Source: CAVSRC01 sp963750065
GTDB lineage: Bacteria; Pseudomonadota; Alphaproteobacteria; Rhizobiales; Kaistiaceae
Direction: 5' to 3'
DNA: 64,000 nucleotides
Assembly (NCBI GenBank): GCA_963750065.1
Contig: CAVVPK010000008.1
Span: 1 to 64,000 of the forward strand
Part shown: positions 8,992-18,315 of the stretch, in pieces
How positions within the stretch are numbered: the first letter of the stretch is position 1
Layout of the letters: each line of letters begins with the position of its first letter
Translations under genes and position numbers: made by a program
Notes under the pieces: model-generated
What the model saw: the letters and a program-made list of their open reading frames with translations, nothing else
Told to the model about the DNA's origin: nothing
The model's database searches: none

Positions 8992-11015
8992 ACGTCATGC
9001 TGAACATACCGGTCGAGGCCGGGGCCGACCGCGCTGGCACGAGCCCACGCCGTCCCGGCGATGCCACGGGAGACGCCGGCGATTTCCGGACGCTTTTCGA
9101 TCAGGTCGGGCAGGCAAGGAGCGCCGACCCGAATGCGCAGACCGGCGTCGCATCGGCGACGGCGGAGACGCCGGACAACGGCGAAACCGATGGTGCGCCG
9201 CGCGGCGCGTCCGAGCGCGACGCCGGCAAGGGAAGCGCACGCGATGTGACGCAGCCGGAGCCAGGGGAGGAAGCCGGCTCCGACAGGCCCGACAGGACGC
9301 GCGCCGCAGTATCGCGGGGCGAAGACGGGGTCATCCATTCGCCGCGCCGGGATATGGATGGGACCATCGTTCGGGCAGATCGGCAGCCGAGCCCGCAGAC
9401 AGGCCGCGGGGACACCAGCAAGGCGACGCCGGCCGAGCCACGCACCGATGCGCCGTCAGCGACGACGTCTGCCATTACACCGGCCGATGCCCAGGCCGAT
9501 CGCTTGCGGCATACCGACAAGGATGTGGCATCCGATCCCGTCATCCGCGGACAGTCCCGACCGGAGCGCAAGGACGATGACGCGGCAACGCTGGCAGACG
9601 AGCGGGCTGCCATGCCGATGGGCGCCGCCGCACCGCCACCGGTTGTGGTCGCAAAGGCCAATTCGGATGCCGGCGCCGGCCGGGCGGTTGCGCTCAATGC
9701 CGGGCAGGCGAGACGCGCCGATGAACGCGAAGCGCCGCCGGGCGCGCGGCAGCAGGAAAACTCTACCGTTGTCTCCGCCACATCGCCGAAGCCGGCAGCG
9801 GTGAACGCGCAATCCGACTTGGGGCAGGCCCGCGGCTCGGTGCGCAGCAATTCCGTCGTGGCCTTCGCGCAGCCGGCCGACGGCGACAGCAAGGTGCAGT
9901 CCGACGGTTCGCCAGACGCATCGCAAGCCGATCGCTGGACCCCGCCGTCGCGTGGGGCCGATCAACCGGTCACCATGCGTGTCACCGGCTATGAGCGCCA
10001 TCTTGCGCCGCTGGCCTCACCGGTGGTGCCTGGCGGGACGCCAGCGGCAGCGGCAGCAACAGGCGAAGGCGGCTCTGCCGGCAATGCCACGCCGCCCGTC
10101 GCGTCGGAGAGTGCGGGGAACGGCGTGCGACAGGTCGCAGCCGGGATGATGGAGACGCCGCGGGCTTTGCGGAAAGGCCATGATGGGCAGACCGACCCGT
10201 CTGAGCATCGCGGCGAATCGCCCGCAACCGCCAAGGCACCGGCCGAGCGGCGAATCGCGGCTGAGAACGATCCGATCTCAGCGCCGGATTCCATTCGGCG
10301 CTCCGGGTATGACCGGCCGCAGGGACAGCAGGACAGGATGATGGGTCCGTCTGCCTCCGCCCAGCCGACGCAGCTCGGTGAAAAGCGGCAGGTGGCGGTC
10401 GGCCCGGCGAATACGGGCAGCCCGGCAACCGCCGCGACCGCGTCGGCAGCAGCGACGGCCGTGCCGCTGACCGCCGGCGTGGCGTCGGCCGTCGTCGGCG
10501 CGCTTGCCGCGACGCCGGCTGCAGCACCGCTGGCGGCGCCTCAGCGCCTCGATGGCACGGGAACCGTCGCTGCGGCAGAGCCTGTACGCACCATCACGCT
10601 CAATCTCGACATGCAGGAGCACGGGCAGGTCGACCTGCGCATCAGCCTGAAAGGCAACGTGATCAACCTCCACGTCAAGGCCGACCGGGCGGAGACTGCC
10701 GACGCACTGGCGCGCGACGACGCAACGCTGCGCGCGGTGCTGCATCGCGCCGGATACGAGGCGCAGCAGGTTCAAATCGACAAGCGCGACGGGACGCAGG
10801 CGCGCCTCGGCGATGCGGCGTCGTCCGGCCAGCAGCAGCCGGCCGGCGGGGCGGGCAGCGGCGCATCTTCAGGACATGCGGCCGGCGACCAGCGTGCACC
10901 GCAGCCGCAGCAGCGTTCGCAGCCACAGCGCGACGCCTTCGTTCTCCCGGACCAGGATACTCACGATGCTCCTCGCCAGGATCGTTATCGCGGCCCTGAT
11001 CGCCTTTACGTCTAG
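8988..11015 (+). CDS. fliK: Flagellar hook-length control protein FliK (rhizobial MotD/FliK)
   Basis: A 675-residue protein, mostly low-complexity Ala/Pro/Asp/Arg-rich sequence, as usual for FliK. The folded part is near the C terminus (about 532-610): RTITLNLDMQEHGQVDLRISLK, NVINLHVKADRAETADALA and LRAVLHRAGYEAQQVQID, the Flg_hook domain pattern. FliK is secreted as a ruler and switches export specificity at FlhB. In Sinorhizobium this gene was first called motD. The start overlaps the motC stop, and the last ~50 bp overlap the next gene. Confidence 0.88.
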   Translation: MNVMLNIPVEAGADRAGTSPRRPGDATGDAGDFRTLFDQVGQARSADPNAQTGVASATAETPDNGETDGAPRGASERDAGKGSARDVTQPEPGEEAGSDRPDRTRAAVSRGEDGVIHSPRRDMDGTIVRADRQPSPQTGRGDTSKATPAEPRTDAPSATTSAITPADAQADRLRHTDKDVASDPVIRGQSRPERKDDDAATLADERAAMPMGAAAPPPVVVAKANSDAGAGRAVALNAGQARRADEREAPPGARQQENSTVVSATSPKPAAVNAQSDLGQARGSVRSNSVVAFAQPADGDSKVQSDGSPDASQADRWTPPSRGADQPVTMRVTGYERHLAPLASPVVPGGTPAAAAATGEGGSAGNATPPVASESAGNGVRQVAAGMMETPRALRKGHDGQTDPSEHRGESPATAKAPAERRIAAENDPISAPDSIRRSGYDRPQGQQDRMMGPSASAQPTQLGEKRQVAVGPANTGSPATAATASAAATAVPLTAGVASAVVGALAATPAAAPLAAPQRLDGTGTVAAAEPVRTITLNLDMQEHGQVDLRISLKGNVINLHVKADRAETADALARDDATLRAVLHRAGYEAQQVQIDKRDGTQARLGDAASSGQQQPAGGAGSGASSGHAAGDQRAPQPQQRSQPQRDAFVLPDQDTHDAPRQDRYRGPDRLYV

Positions 11016-11526
11016 CGCCCAGGCGATCGCGGCACCGGCGAACCCGTGCGAAGGCGAGATGCGGGCGGCGGCTGCCAAGTATGAGGTGCCGCTCGGCGTG
11101 CTCTACGCCGTCGGCCTGACAGAATCTGGCCGCAAGGACTCGCTGCAGCCGCTGGCCATGAACATCGCTGGTGAGGCCTATTTTGCCACCAGTCTCGACG
11201 ATGCCATCCATCGCTTCGACACCGCCGAGGCGGCCGGAATCAAGCTGATCGACATCGGCTGCATGCAGATCAACCACTATTTCCACGGGCGCGCTTTCGC
11301 CTCGCTCAGGGGCATGTTCGATCCGCATGCCAATGTCGATTACGCCGCCCGCTTCCTGAAGGGGCTTCGTCGGCAGGAGGGAAGCTGGACATTGGCGGTG
11401 GCGCGCTATCACGCCGGGCCCAACAACAATCCGGCGCAGAAGAAATATGTCTGCACCGTGATCACCAATATGGTGGCCACGGGGTTCGGAACGTGGACGG
11501 AGCCGGCGCGCGACTTCTGTCGATAG
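10966..11526 (+). CDS. Secreted lytic transglycosylase, flagellum-associated
   Basis: A 186-residue protein with an N-terminal signal peptide (about 1-23, ending AQAIAA) and an SLT domain. LYAVGLTESGR holds the catalytic glutamate, Glu53, and IGCMQINHYFHGRAF, YAARFLKGL and AVARYHAGPNNNPAQKKYV are typical SLT motifs. I chose the start at 10966 because it exposes the signal peptide; further upstream the frame is the Arg/Ser-rich shadow of fliK. Such enzymes open the peptidoglycan for the flagellar rod, as SltF does in Rhodobacter. Position at the end of the fliF-motB-fliK run supports this role but does not prove it. Confidence 0.85.
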   Translation: MLLARIVIAALIAFTSSAQAIAAPANPCEGEMRAAAAKYEVPLGVLYAVGLTESGRKDSLQPLAMNIAGEAYFATSLDDAIHRFDTAEAAGIKLIDIGCMQINHYFHGRAFASLRGMFDPHANVDYAARFLKGLRRQEGSWTLAVARYHAGPNNNPAQKKYVCTVITNMVATGFGTWTEPARDFCR

Positions 11527-11652
11527 GACTTGGCCGGATGGTTACCGATTGCTTGCGTTCGTGCGCGCGTTTTGAAAACTGAATCTCGCGGTTCCTTTAT
11601 CCGCCTGCGCTAGTCTTCACGGCAGTGGATGCCAAAGGGACGGGCGCTAGCC

Positions 11653-12039
11653 ATGTCAATCGACTATTCGAAGCCGATACTGGTGGTCGACGACTATCAG
11701 ACGGTGCTGCGCATCATGCGCAATCTTCTGCGCCAGGCCGGATTTTCCGAAATCGATACGGCGGGCGACGGCGAGGAGGCGCTTGCCAAGATGCGCGAGC
11801 GCCAATACGGGCTGGTCATTACCGACTGGTACATGGCGCCGGTCGACGGGCTGGAGCTGGTCAGGCAGGCGCGCGCCGACAATTCGCTCAAGAGCACGCC
11901 GATCATCCTGGTGAGCGGTGAAGGCTCGCCCGAAAGTCTCAGGGCGGCAAACGATGCCGGTGCGTCCGGCTATGTGTTGAAGCCGTTCGATTCCCAGACC
12001 CTCAAGGCGAAGATCGAGACGGCTCTGGCTGCGGCATGA
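11653..12039 (+). CDS. Single-domain CheY-like response regulator
   Basis: A 128-residue lone receiver domain. Acidic pocket residues Asp13 and Asp14 (ILVVDD), the phosphoacceptor Asp58 (VITDWYMAP), Ser88 in LVSGEG and Lys110 in YVLKPFD are all in place. It has no output domain, so it should act by protein contact, for example on the flagellar switch or as a phosphate sink. It sits alone between the flagellar operon and ftcR with 126 bp upstream, so it probably has its own promoter. The ATG at 11653 matches the usual start of the domain; an upstream in-frame ATG at 11629 would add eight residues. Confidence 0.88.
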   Translation: MSIDYSKPILVVDDYQTVLRIMRNLLRQAGFSEIDTAGDGEEALAKMRERQYGLVITDWYMAPVDGLELVRQARADNSLKSTPIILVSGEGSPESLRAANDAGASGYVLKPFDSQTLKAKIETALAAA

Positions 12040-12091
12040 GGTTGCAGAATGAGCGCCCGCGCCGTTTTTAGTGGCGCCTGTTAGGAACTGG

Positions 12092-12099
12092 TTAACCAT
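12092..12099 (+). promoter_or_regulatory. Possible CtrA half-site upstream of ftcR
   Basis: TTAACCAT, the half-site recognised by the alphaproteobacterial cell-cycle regulator CtrA, lies 167 bp before the ftcR start in the 226-bp gap 12040-12265. No second TTAA at the canonical 7-bp spacing is present, so this is only a candidate. Confidence 0.3.
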
Positions 12100-12265
12100 A
12101 ATTGCCCCAAACTCGCGGCGTTCAGTTGCGTCGCGTAACCGGTTGTTTTCCCGGATTTTTCCAAGAGTCGTCGGTGTCGTCCAGCAGCCGCCTTTGCGGC
12201 TGGCGCGATTTCTTGGGCGGGAGTCAGGCCGGCACAGGAACTCGATACAGTGTCTGGGGGCATGC

Positions 12266-13033
12266 ATGCATATCGTCGTCGATCGACGGAACGAGGTGAC
12301 GGAAGCCTACGCCGCCTCATTCCGGGGAGAAGGAGTTGCCAGCCTCGGCTTGCATCCGATTGAATTCCGCGAATGGCTGTTTTCGGCGTCGCCCGGCGAT
12401 ATCGACTCGGTGCAGTCGGTCCTGCTCGGCGAATGCGATGACCGACCACTGCTGCCGAAACTTATCCGAAGCCGCACCGACGCACCGATCATCGCGCTGT
12501 CCGAAATCCGTTGTCTCGACGCGACGCTGGAGCTGTTCACGGCGGGCATCGACGATGTGGTGCGTAAGCCGGTCCACGTGCGGGAACTGATCGCGCGCAC
12601 GGAGGCGATCTGGCGGCGGGTGAATCGCAAATATCGCCAGGTGAGCTGCGAGCGCCTGAAAATCTTCTTCGATGGGCGCGACATCGAGATCGACGGCAGG
12701 CCACTGTCGCTGCCGCGGCGCGAGCGCCACATCCTCGAATTCCTCGCCAAGAACGCCCACCGCCGCGTGACCAAGACGCAGATCTTCAACGCCGTGTACG
12801 GCGTGTTCGAAGACAGCGTCGATGAGGTCGTCGTCGAGGGACACGTCAGCAAGCTGCGCAAGAAGCTGAGACTCCAGCTGGGCTACGACGTGATCGATGC
12901 CAAGCGCTACCTCGGCTACCAGTTCACCGGTTTCGAAGTTGGCCGGGACGAGTCGGCAAGCGAAACCGAAAGCGACGACGCCGATCTGCGGGTTGCCGAG
13001 ACCCGCATGTTGGAGCGGGCCGAAGCCGCCTGA
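12266..13033 (+). CDS. ftcR: Flagellar transcriptional regulator of the FtcR/Rem family
   Basis: A 255-residue OmpR-like protein. The N-terminal receiver-like part (about 1-115) has APIIALSE, LELFTAGIDDVVRKPVHVRELIAR, close to Brucella FtcR and Sinorhizobium Rem. The acidic pocket and phosphoacceptor of true receivers are not convincingly present. The C-terminal winged helix (about 130-225) has LSLPRRERHILEFLAKNAHRRVTKTQIFNAVYG and VEGHVSKLRKKL and ends RYLGYQFTG. FtcR and Rem activate flagellar genes. Two ATGs (12262 and 12266) are out of frame with each other; the second opens the gene. A weak GGGGG precedes it. The ~30-residue acidic tail is longer than usual. Confidence 0.85.
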   Translation: MHIVVDRRNEVTEAYAASFRGEGVASLGLHPIEFREWLFSASPGDIDSVQSVLLGECDDRPLLPKLIRSRTDAPIIALSEIRCLDATLELFTAGIDDVVRKPVHVRELIARTEAIWRRVNRKYRQVSCERLKIFFDGRDIEIDGRPLSLPRRERHILEFLAKNAHRRVTKTQIFNAVYGVFEDSVDEVVVEGHVSKLRKKLRLQLGYDVIDAKRYLGYQFTGFEVGRDESASETESDDADLRVAETRMLERAEAA

Positions 13034-13368
13034 ACGGCCGGGCGGCGAACCGGCCTCGTTGCCGCGACAGATCGTCTGAGCCCGGCGCTGTCGCGATCGC
13101 CGGGCGTGGCGGAATGATTTTCCCCCAAACGCGGTGCCGGGGGTACGGAAATTCAAAGGACCGTATCATTTTCACAATCATGAATGTATATTCCGGCCCT
13201 GTTTTCGGGTCTTGATGATGCCGACGGCAGGTGTGGTGCGATGCTTGCGTCGCGGTCACGGCGTCGCAGGTGGCGGCGGCGGGCGGTTGTCGCCATAGTG
13301 TTGCCGTCCGGTAGAGCTTGTCTCCGTCAGCAATACGAGACGCGATCCGCGGCACGGGAATTTCAGTG
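13034..13368. other. Spacer between ftcR and the ArsR regulator, with a possible terminator hairpin
   Basis: 335 bp without a recognisable gene. GCCCGGCG (13080-13087) and CGCCGGGC (13098-13105) form an 8-bp stem without a T run, possibly ending ftcR. Around 13160-13197 the DNA turns AT-rich, with a GAAT-4-ATTC inverted repeat (13184-13195) that could belong to the promoter or operator of the downstream regulator. This is weak. Confidence 0.35.
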
Positions 13369-13719
13369 ATGCAGACGACAACGCCGACTCTGATGGCAGA
13401 CCGCGACACGGCGATACCGAGGGATGGCCTGGAACGGATGCTCGGCAGCGCACAGAACGCCAGCGAGTTCCTCAAGGCGATGTCGCACGAGACCCGGTTG
13501 GTCATCCTGTGCCTGCTGCTGGATGGCCGCAAAAGCGTCGGTGAACTCGAACAGAAGCTGCAACTGCGCCAGCCCTTCGTGTCGCAGCAGCTTGCCCGCC
13601 TGCGCGCCGATGCTCTGGTGGAAGCGCAGCGCGACGGCAAGAACGTCTATTATTCGATCGCCCGGCCGGAGGTGGCCGAGATCATCAGCTCGCTCTATCG
13701 GGCCTTCTGCAAGGTGTGA
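13369..13719 (+). CDS. ArsR-family regulator of the BigR/SqrR (persulfide-sensing) type
   Basis: A 116-residue winged-helix repressor. The HTH core reads KAMSHETRLVILCLLL, SVGELEQKLQLRQPFVSQQLARLRADALV and a wing RRDGKNVYYSI-like hairpin. Cys48 (VILCLLL) and Cys114 (YRAFCKV) are the only cysteines and are 66 residues apart. This is the spacing of the two cysteines that form the tetrasulfide link in SqrR and the disulfide in BigR, which derepress sulfide-detoxification genes. No sulfide:quinone reductase or persulfide dioxygenase gene is adjacent. I chose the ATG at 13369; a TTG at 13318 and an ATG at 13393 are alternatives, and no strong ribosome-binding site decides. Confidence 0.75.
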   Translation: MQTTTPTLMADRDTAIPRDGLERMLGSAQNASEFLKAMSHETRLVILCLLLDGRKSVGELEQKLQLRQPFVSQQLARLRADALVEAQRDGKNVYYSIARPEVAEIISSLYRAFCKV

Positions 13720-13880
13720 CGGCGCGCCTGCGGCCGTCGCCGCTGCCCCGGCTGCCGACGTGGCGGTCGACAAAATTTCCTGCTTGCCAAATCCGGGCGT
13801 GATCGGTCGTATTCGCCGCGGGCAACTCATGGGGCCGCACATCAAGCATGGCCTCAGCGACGGGCAGGGGAGGAACAGCC

Positions 13881-15381
13881 ATGGCCGAGCACATTCTTGC
13901 CATCGACCAGGGCACGACATCGACGCGTGCCATCATCTTCGACCGCCGGCTGAAGATTGCCGCCGTGGCGCAGCAGGAATTCCGCCAGATCTATCCAAAG
14001 CCCGGCTGGGTTGAGCACGATGCGGAGGACATCTGGCGCTCGGTCACCGCCACCTGCCGGTCGGCACTGCGCAAGGCGGGCATCCGCGCCCGCGACGTGG
14101 CCGCAATCGGCATCACCAACCAGCGCGAGACGACGCTGGTCTGGGACCGCAAGACCGGTAAGCCGATCCATAATGCCATCGTGTGGCAAGACCGGCGCAC
14201 GGCGGAGCGCTGTCAGGCGCTGCGCGAGGCCGGCGCCGAACCAGCGGCCACCGCCGCCAGCGGCCTCATCATCGATCCTTACTTCTCCGGCACCAAGGTC
14301 GCCTGGCTGCTCGACCACGTGAAGGGCGCGCGGGCCAAGGCGGACCGCGGCGAGCTGTGTTTCGGAACCATCGACACCTTCCTCATCTGGCGGCTGACCG
14401 GCGGGCGCAGCCACGCCACCGACGCCACGAATGCCTCGCGCACGCTGATGTTCGACATCCACAAGCGCGAATGGAGCGATTCGCTGCTGGCGCTTCTCGA
14501 CGTGCCGCGCGCGATCCTGCCGGAGGTGAAGGATTGCGCCGCCGATTTCGGCGTCACCGAAAAGGCGCTCTTCGGAGCCGAGATCCCGATCCTGGGTGTC
14601 GCCGGCGACCAGCAGGCGGCAACCGTCGGCCACGCCTGCTTCAAGCCCGGTATGCTGAAATCGACCTACGGCACTGGCTGCTTCGCCCTGCTCAATACCG
14701 GCGAGGAGGCGGTGCGCTCCGACCATCGGCTGCTCACCACCATCGCCTATCAACTCGACGGCAAGGCGACCTATGCGCTGGAAGGGTCGATCTTCATCGC
14801 CGGCGCAGCGGTGCAGTGGCTGCGCGACGGGCTGAAGATCATCAAGTCGGCCGCCCAAACGTCGAAGCTTGCCGCCAGGTCCGACCCCGAACAGGCGGTC
14901 TATCTGGTGCCGGCCTTCGCCGGTCTGGGTGCGCCTTATTGGGACGCGGAGGCGCGTGGGGCGATCTACGGCATCACCCGCGGCACCAGCTGAAGCCGAG
15001 TTCGCCCGCGCGGCGCTGGAAGCGGCCTGCTACCAGACGCGCGACCTCTTAGAAGCGATGCGCCGTGACTGGCCGAAGGGCCGCGGCACCAGTGTGGTGA
15101 TCCGGGTCGATGGCGGCATGGTCGCGTCAGACTGGACCATGCAGTTCCTCGCCGACATGCTGCATGCGCCGGTCGACCGGCCGAAGGTGCTGGAGACGAC
15201 GGCGCTGGGCGCGGCCTATCTCGCCGGCTATCGCGCCGGGCTCTATCCGGCGCCGGCGGCCTTCGCCAAGAGCTGGAAGCGGGGAAAACGCTTCACGCCG
15301 AAAATGCGCGCGGGCGTGCGCGCGGCCAAATATGCCGGCTGGCAGGATGCGGTGGCGCGCACGCGCAGCCGGCCGTCGTGA
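13881..15381 (+). pseudogene. glpK: Glycerol kinase, interrupted by a +1 frameshift
   Basis: GlpK phosphorylates glycerol to glycerol 3-phosphate with ATP. A good ribosome-binding site (GGGGAGG) precedes the ATG. FGGY kinase motifs are clear: AIDQGTTSTRAIIFD, WVEHDAEDIW, GITNQRETT, IVWQDRRTAERC, GVAGDQQAA and PAFAGLGAPYWD. The frame stops at a TGA (14991-14993) after GAIYGITRGTS. Sequence continues in the +1 frame with EFARAALEAACYQTRDLLEAM, VIRVDGGMVASDWTMQF and LGAAYLAGYRAGLY, to a stop at 15379-15381. Dropping one base near 14991 restores the family's exact spacing and a ~500-residue enzyme. The lesion may be a sequencing error or a real null mutation. No glpF or glpD is adjacent. Confidence 0.85.
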
Positions 15382-15465
15382 GAGCCGATTGACAGCGGTC
15401 GTGGCAACGCGGAGGCTCCGTTCCGGGGCCTAGGGCTCGCCCTCGCACGGCAACGGAGCGACCAA

Positions 15466-16734
15466 GTGCTGGAGGCAATCGGGCGTCAGGTCGAGGACCG
15501 CCGCGACGATCTCGTGGCGCTGACCTCGGAGTTGATCCGCTTGCCGACGGTCAATCCGCCCGGTGAGGCCTATCGCGATTGCTGCGAGGTCATCGCCCGA
15601 CGCTTGGCACCGCTCGGCTTCGAGGCGGCTTTCATCCGCGCCGAGGGAACGCCCGGTGACAGCGACCGCTATCCGCGCTGGAACGTGATCGCCCGCCGCG
15701 AGGGTCGCGGCCCGGGCGCCTGCGTCCATTTCAACGGCCATATCGACGTGGTCGAAGCCGGCGCCGGCTGGAGCTTCGATCCCTTCGGCGGCGCCGTGCG
15801 TGAGGGCCGCATCTACGGCCGCGGCGCCTGCGACATGAAAGGCGGGCTGGCGTCGGCGATCGTGGCGGTGGAGGCCTTTCTCGCTCTTTATCCGGATCAT
15901 CCCGGTGCCATCGAGATTTCGGGCACGGCGGACGAGGAATCGGGTGGCCATGGCGGCGTCGCCTATCTCGCCGAAAAGGGGCTGATGGCGCGCCCGCGTA
16001 TCGACCACGTCATCATCCCCGAGCCGCTCAACAAAGACCGCGTCTGCCTCGGCCATCGCGGCGTGTGGTGGGCGGAGATCGAGACCAAGGGGCGCATCGC
16101 CCACGGTTCCATGCCGTTTCTCGGCGATAGCGCCATCCGCCACATGGGCGCCGTGCTCGATGCCTTCGAGGCGGAGCTCTATCCGGTGCTGGCTTCCCGG
16201 CGCACGGCCATGCCGGTGGTGCCGGACGGAGCGCGCCAGTCGACCATCAACATCAATTCGATCCACGGCGGCATCGGTGAAGACCATTCCGGCTTCCCTT
16301 CGGCCTGCGTCGCCGATTCCTGCCGTATGGTCATCGACCGGCGCTTCCTGATCGAGGAGGACCTCGACGCGGTGAAGGACGAGGTGCGCGGCATCCTCGA
16401 CCGCCTTGCCGAACGGCGTGACCGGTTCCGCTACGAACTGCGCGACCTGTGGGACGTGATCCCGACCATGACCGAGCGCGACGCGCCGGTGGTGCGCTCG
16501 GTCTCGGCGGCGATTGCCGCCGTACTTGGCCGCGAGCCGGACTACGTGGTTTCGCCAGGGACCTACGACCACAAGCACATCGACCGCATCGGCCGGATCA
16601 AGGACTGCATCGCCTACGGGCCGGGCATTCTCGATCTCGCCCACCAGCCCGACGAATATGTCGTCATCGACGACATGGCGGATTCGGCCAAGATCATGGC
16701 GCTGGCCACACACCATCTTCTCTACGGTATATAA
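15466..16734 (+). CDS. M20-family deacylase/deacetylase (ArgE/DapE-like)
   Basis: A 422-residue zinc hydrolase. His92 and Asp94 (HFNGHIDVV), Asp123 (GACDMKGG) and the catalytic/metal pair Glu157-Glu158 in TADEESGG match the ArgE/DapE family, with a dimerisation lid region around 190-310. Such enzymes remove an acyl group from an amino acid or dipeptide. The true substrate is not clear: the gene sits directly before a peptide-type ABC importer, so it probably acts on an imported N-acyl compound rather than in arginine or lysine synthesis. The start is a GTG at 15466, and no ATG lies nearby in frame at the N terminus. Confidence 0.8.
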   Translation: MLEAIGRQVEDRRDDLVALTSELIRLPTVNPPGEAYRDCCEVIARRLAPLGFEAAFIRAEGTPGDSDRYPRWNVIARREGRGPGACVHFNGHIDVVEAGAGWSFDPFGGAVREGRIYGRGACDMKGGLASAIVAVEAFLALYPDHPGAIEISGTADEESGGHGGVAYLAEKGLMARPRIDHVIIPEPLNKDRVCLGHRGVWWAEIETKGRIAHGSMPFLGDSAIRHMGAVLDAFEAELYPVLASRRTAMPVVPDGARQSTININSIHGGIGEDHSGFPSACVADSCRMVIDRRFLIEEDLDAVKDEVRGILDRLAERRDRFRYELRDLWDVIPTMTERDAPVVRSVSAAIAAVLGREPDYVVSPGTYDHKHIDRIGRIKDCIAYGPGILDLAHQPDEYVVIDDMADSAKIMALATHHLLYGI

Positions 16735-16774
16735 CGGCCGGCCGAGCGCGGCCCGTGGACAGGGAGAACCATCA

Positions 16775-18259
16775 ATGAAGGCACTGAGGCTGGCGGCGCT
16801 GGCTGTTCTGATTGCGGCAGGTGTGTCGCCGGGTGCGGCGCTGGCCGCGCGCACCGACATCACGATCGGCATGGTGCTCGAGCCGACTGGCCTCGATCCG
16901 ACCTCCGGCAATGCCGCGGCGACGGACGAGGTGACCTATGCCAACATCTTCGAAGGGCTCACCCGCATCGGCGAGACCGGCGCCGTCGAGCCCGATCTCG
17001 CCCAGTCCTGGGAGATCTCGGACGACGGCCTGACCTACACCTTCCATCTCCATGACGGGGTGAAGTTCCACGACGGCACGCCGCTCACCGCCGATATCGT
17101 GAAGTTCTCGCTCGACCGCACCACCGAACCAGGCAGCACTAACGGTCAGAAGCAGCTTTTCGCGGCAATAGACAAGGTAGAGGCAGTCGATCCGCTGACG
17201 GTCAAGATCACCCTCAAGCATCCGGAGGGCAATTTTCTCTACAATCTCGGCTGGGGCGATGCCGAGATCGTGGCGCCCAACAGCGCCGCCAACAACGCCA
17301 CCCTTCCGGTCGGCACCGGCCCGTTCAAGTTCGTTGACTGGATCAAGGGCGACCGCGTCGATCTGGTCAGGAACCCCAACTATTGGGGCACGCCGGCCAG
17401 GCTCGACCGGGTGACGTTCAAGTTCATTCCCGACCCGACGGCGGCCTTCGCGGCGATGATGGCCGGCGACGTTGATGCCTTCCCCAATTTCCCGGCGCCG
17501 GAAACGCTGGCCCAGTTCAAGTCCGACCCGCGCTTCGCCGTGGTCGTCGGCACCACCGAGGGCGAGACGATCCTGGCCATGAACAACGGCAAGAAGCCGT
17601 TCGACGACCTCAAGGTCCGCCAGGCGCTGTCCTATGCCGTCGACCGCAAGGCGATCATCGACGGCGCCATGTTCGGCTACGGCACGCCGATCGGCAGCCA
17701 CTATTCGCCGGCCGATCCGGGCTATGTCGACCTCACCGGCCTCTATGCCTACAACCCGGAGAAGGCCAAGGAACTGCTCAAGGAGGCAGGCTATCCGGAC
17801 GGCTTCAAGGCGACGCTGAAGCTGCCGCCGCCGAGCTATGCCCGCCGCGGCGGCGAGATCATCGCCCAGCAGCTCAAGGCGATCGGCGTTGATGTCCAGA
17901 TCGTGCCCGTAGAGTGGGCGCAATGGATCTCGGACGTGTTCACCAACAAGGACTACGAGCTGACCATTGTCTCGCACACCGAGCCGGCCGACTATGGCAT
18001 CTACGCCCGCGACAACTACTATTTCAATTATCACTCGGACGCCGTGAAGGCCTTGATGGACAAGCTGAATCTGACGACCGACCCGGCGGCACGCAGCGCG
18101 CTCATCGGCGACATCCAGAGAAAGATCGCCGACGACGCGGTGAACGTGTTCCTGTTCGAACTGCCCAAGCTCGGCGTGTGGAACGCGAAGATCAAGGGCC
18201 TGTGGGCGAACTCGCCCATCCAGGCCAACGACCTGACCAAGGTCTATTGGCAGGATTGA
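16775..18259 (+). CDS. ABC transporter substrate-binding protein, peptide/nickel (family 5) type
   Basis: A 494-residue periplasmic binding protein. A signal peptide covers about 1-25 (ALAVLIAAGVSPGAALA). Family 5 hallmarks are EPTGLDPTSG, VEPDLAQSWEISDDGLTYTFHLHDGVKFHDG, LPVGTGPFKFVDW, NPNYWG and LKVRQALSYAVDRKAI. A ribosome-binding site (AGGGAGAA) precedes the ATG at 16775. Members bind oligopeptides, dipeptides, opines, glutathione or similar ligands, and the ligand cannot be read from the sequence. It is the first transporter gene of an operon running to 22531. Confidence 0.88.
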   Translation: MKALRLAALAVLIAAGVSPGAALAARTDITIGMVLEPTGLDPTSGNAAATDEVTYANIFEGLTRIGETGAVEPDLAQSWEISDDGLTYTFHLHDGVKFHDGTPLTADIVKFSLDRTTEPGSTNGQKQLFAAIDKVEAVDPLTVKITLKHPEGNFLYNLGWGDAEIVAPNSAANNATLPVGTGPFKFVDWIKGDRVDLVRNPNYWGTPARLDRVTFKFIPDPTAAFAAMMAGDVDAFPNFPAPETLAQFKSDPRFAVVVGTTEGETILAMNNGKKPFDDLKVRQALSYAVDRKAIIDGAMFGYGTPIGSHYSPADPGYVDLTGLYAYNPEKAKELLKEAGYPDGFKATLKLPPPSYARRGGEIIAQQLKAIGVDVQIVPVEWAQWISDVFTNKDYELTIVSHTEPADYGIYARDNYYFNYHSDAVKALMDKLNLTTDPAARSALIGDIQRKIADDAVNVFLFELPKLGVWNAKIKGLWANSPIQANDLTKVYWQD

Positions 18260-18315
18260 GGGACACGGGCGCCGGCCGGCGTGCCGCCAGCCTCGGTCGG
18301 TGACGGTAAGAGCGC

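Noticed and set aside
13184..13195. BigR/SqrR operator upstream of the ArsR gene
   Set aside because: GAAT-4-ATTC has the half-sites in the wrong orientation and spacing compared with what I recall for SqrR, so it is noted only as a weak dyad.
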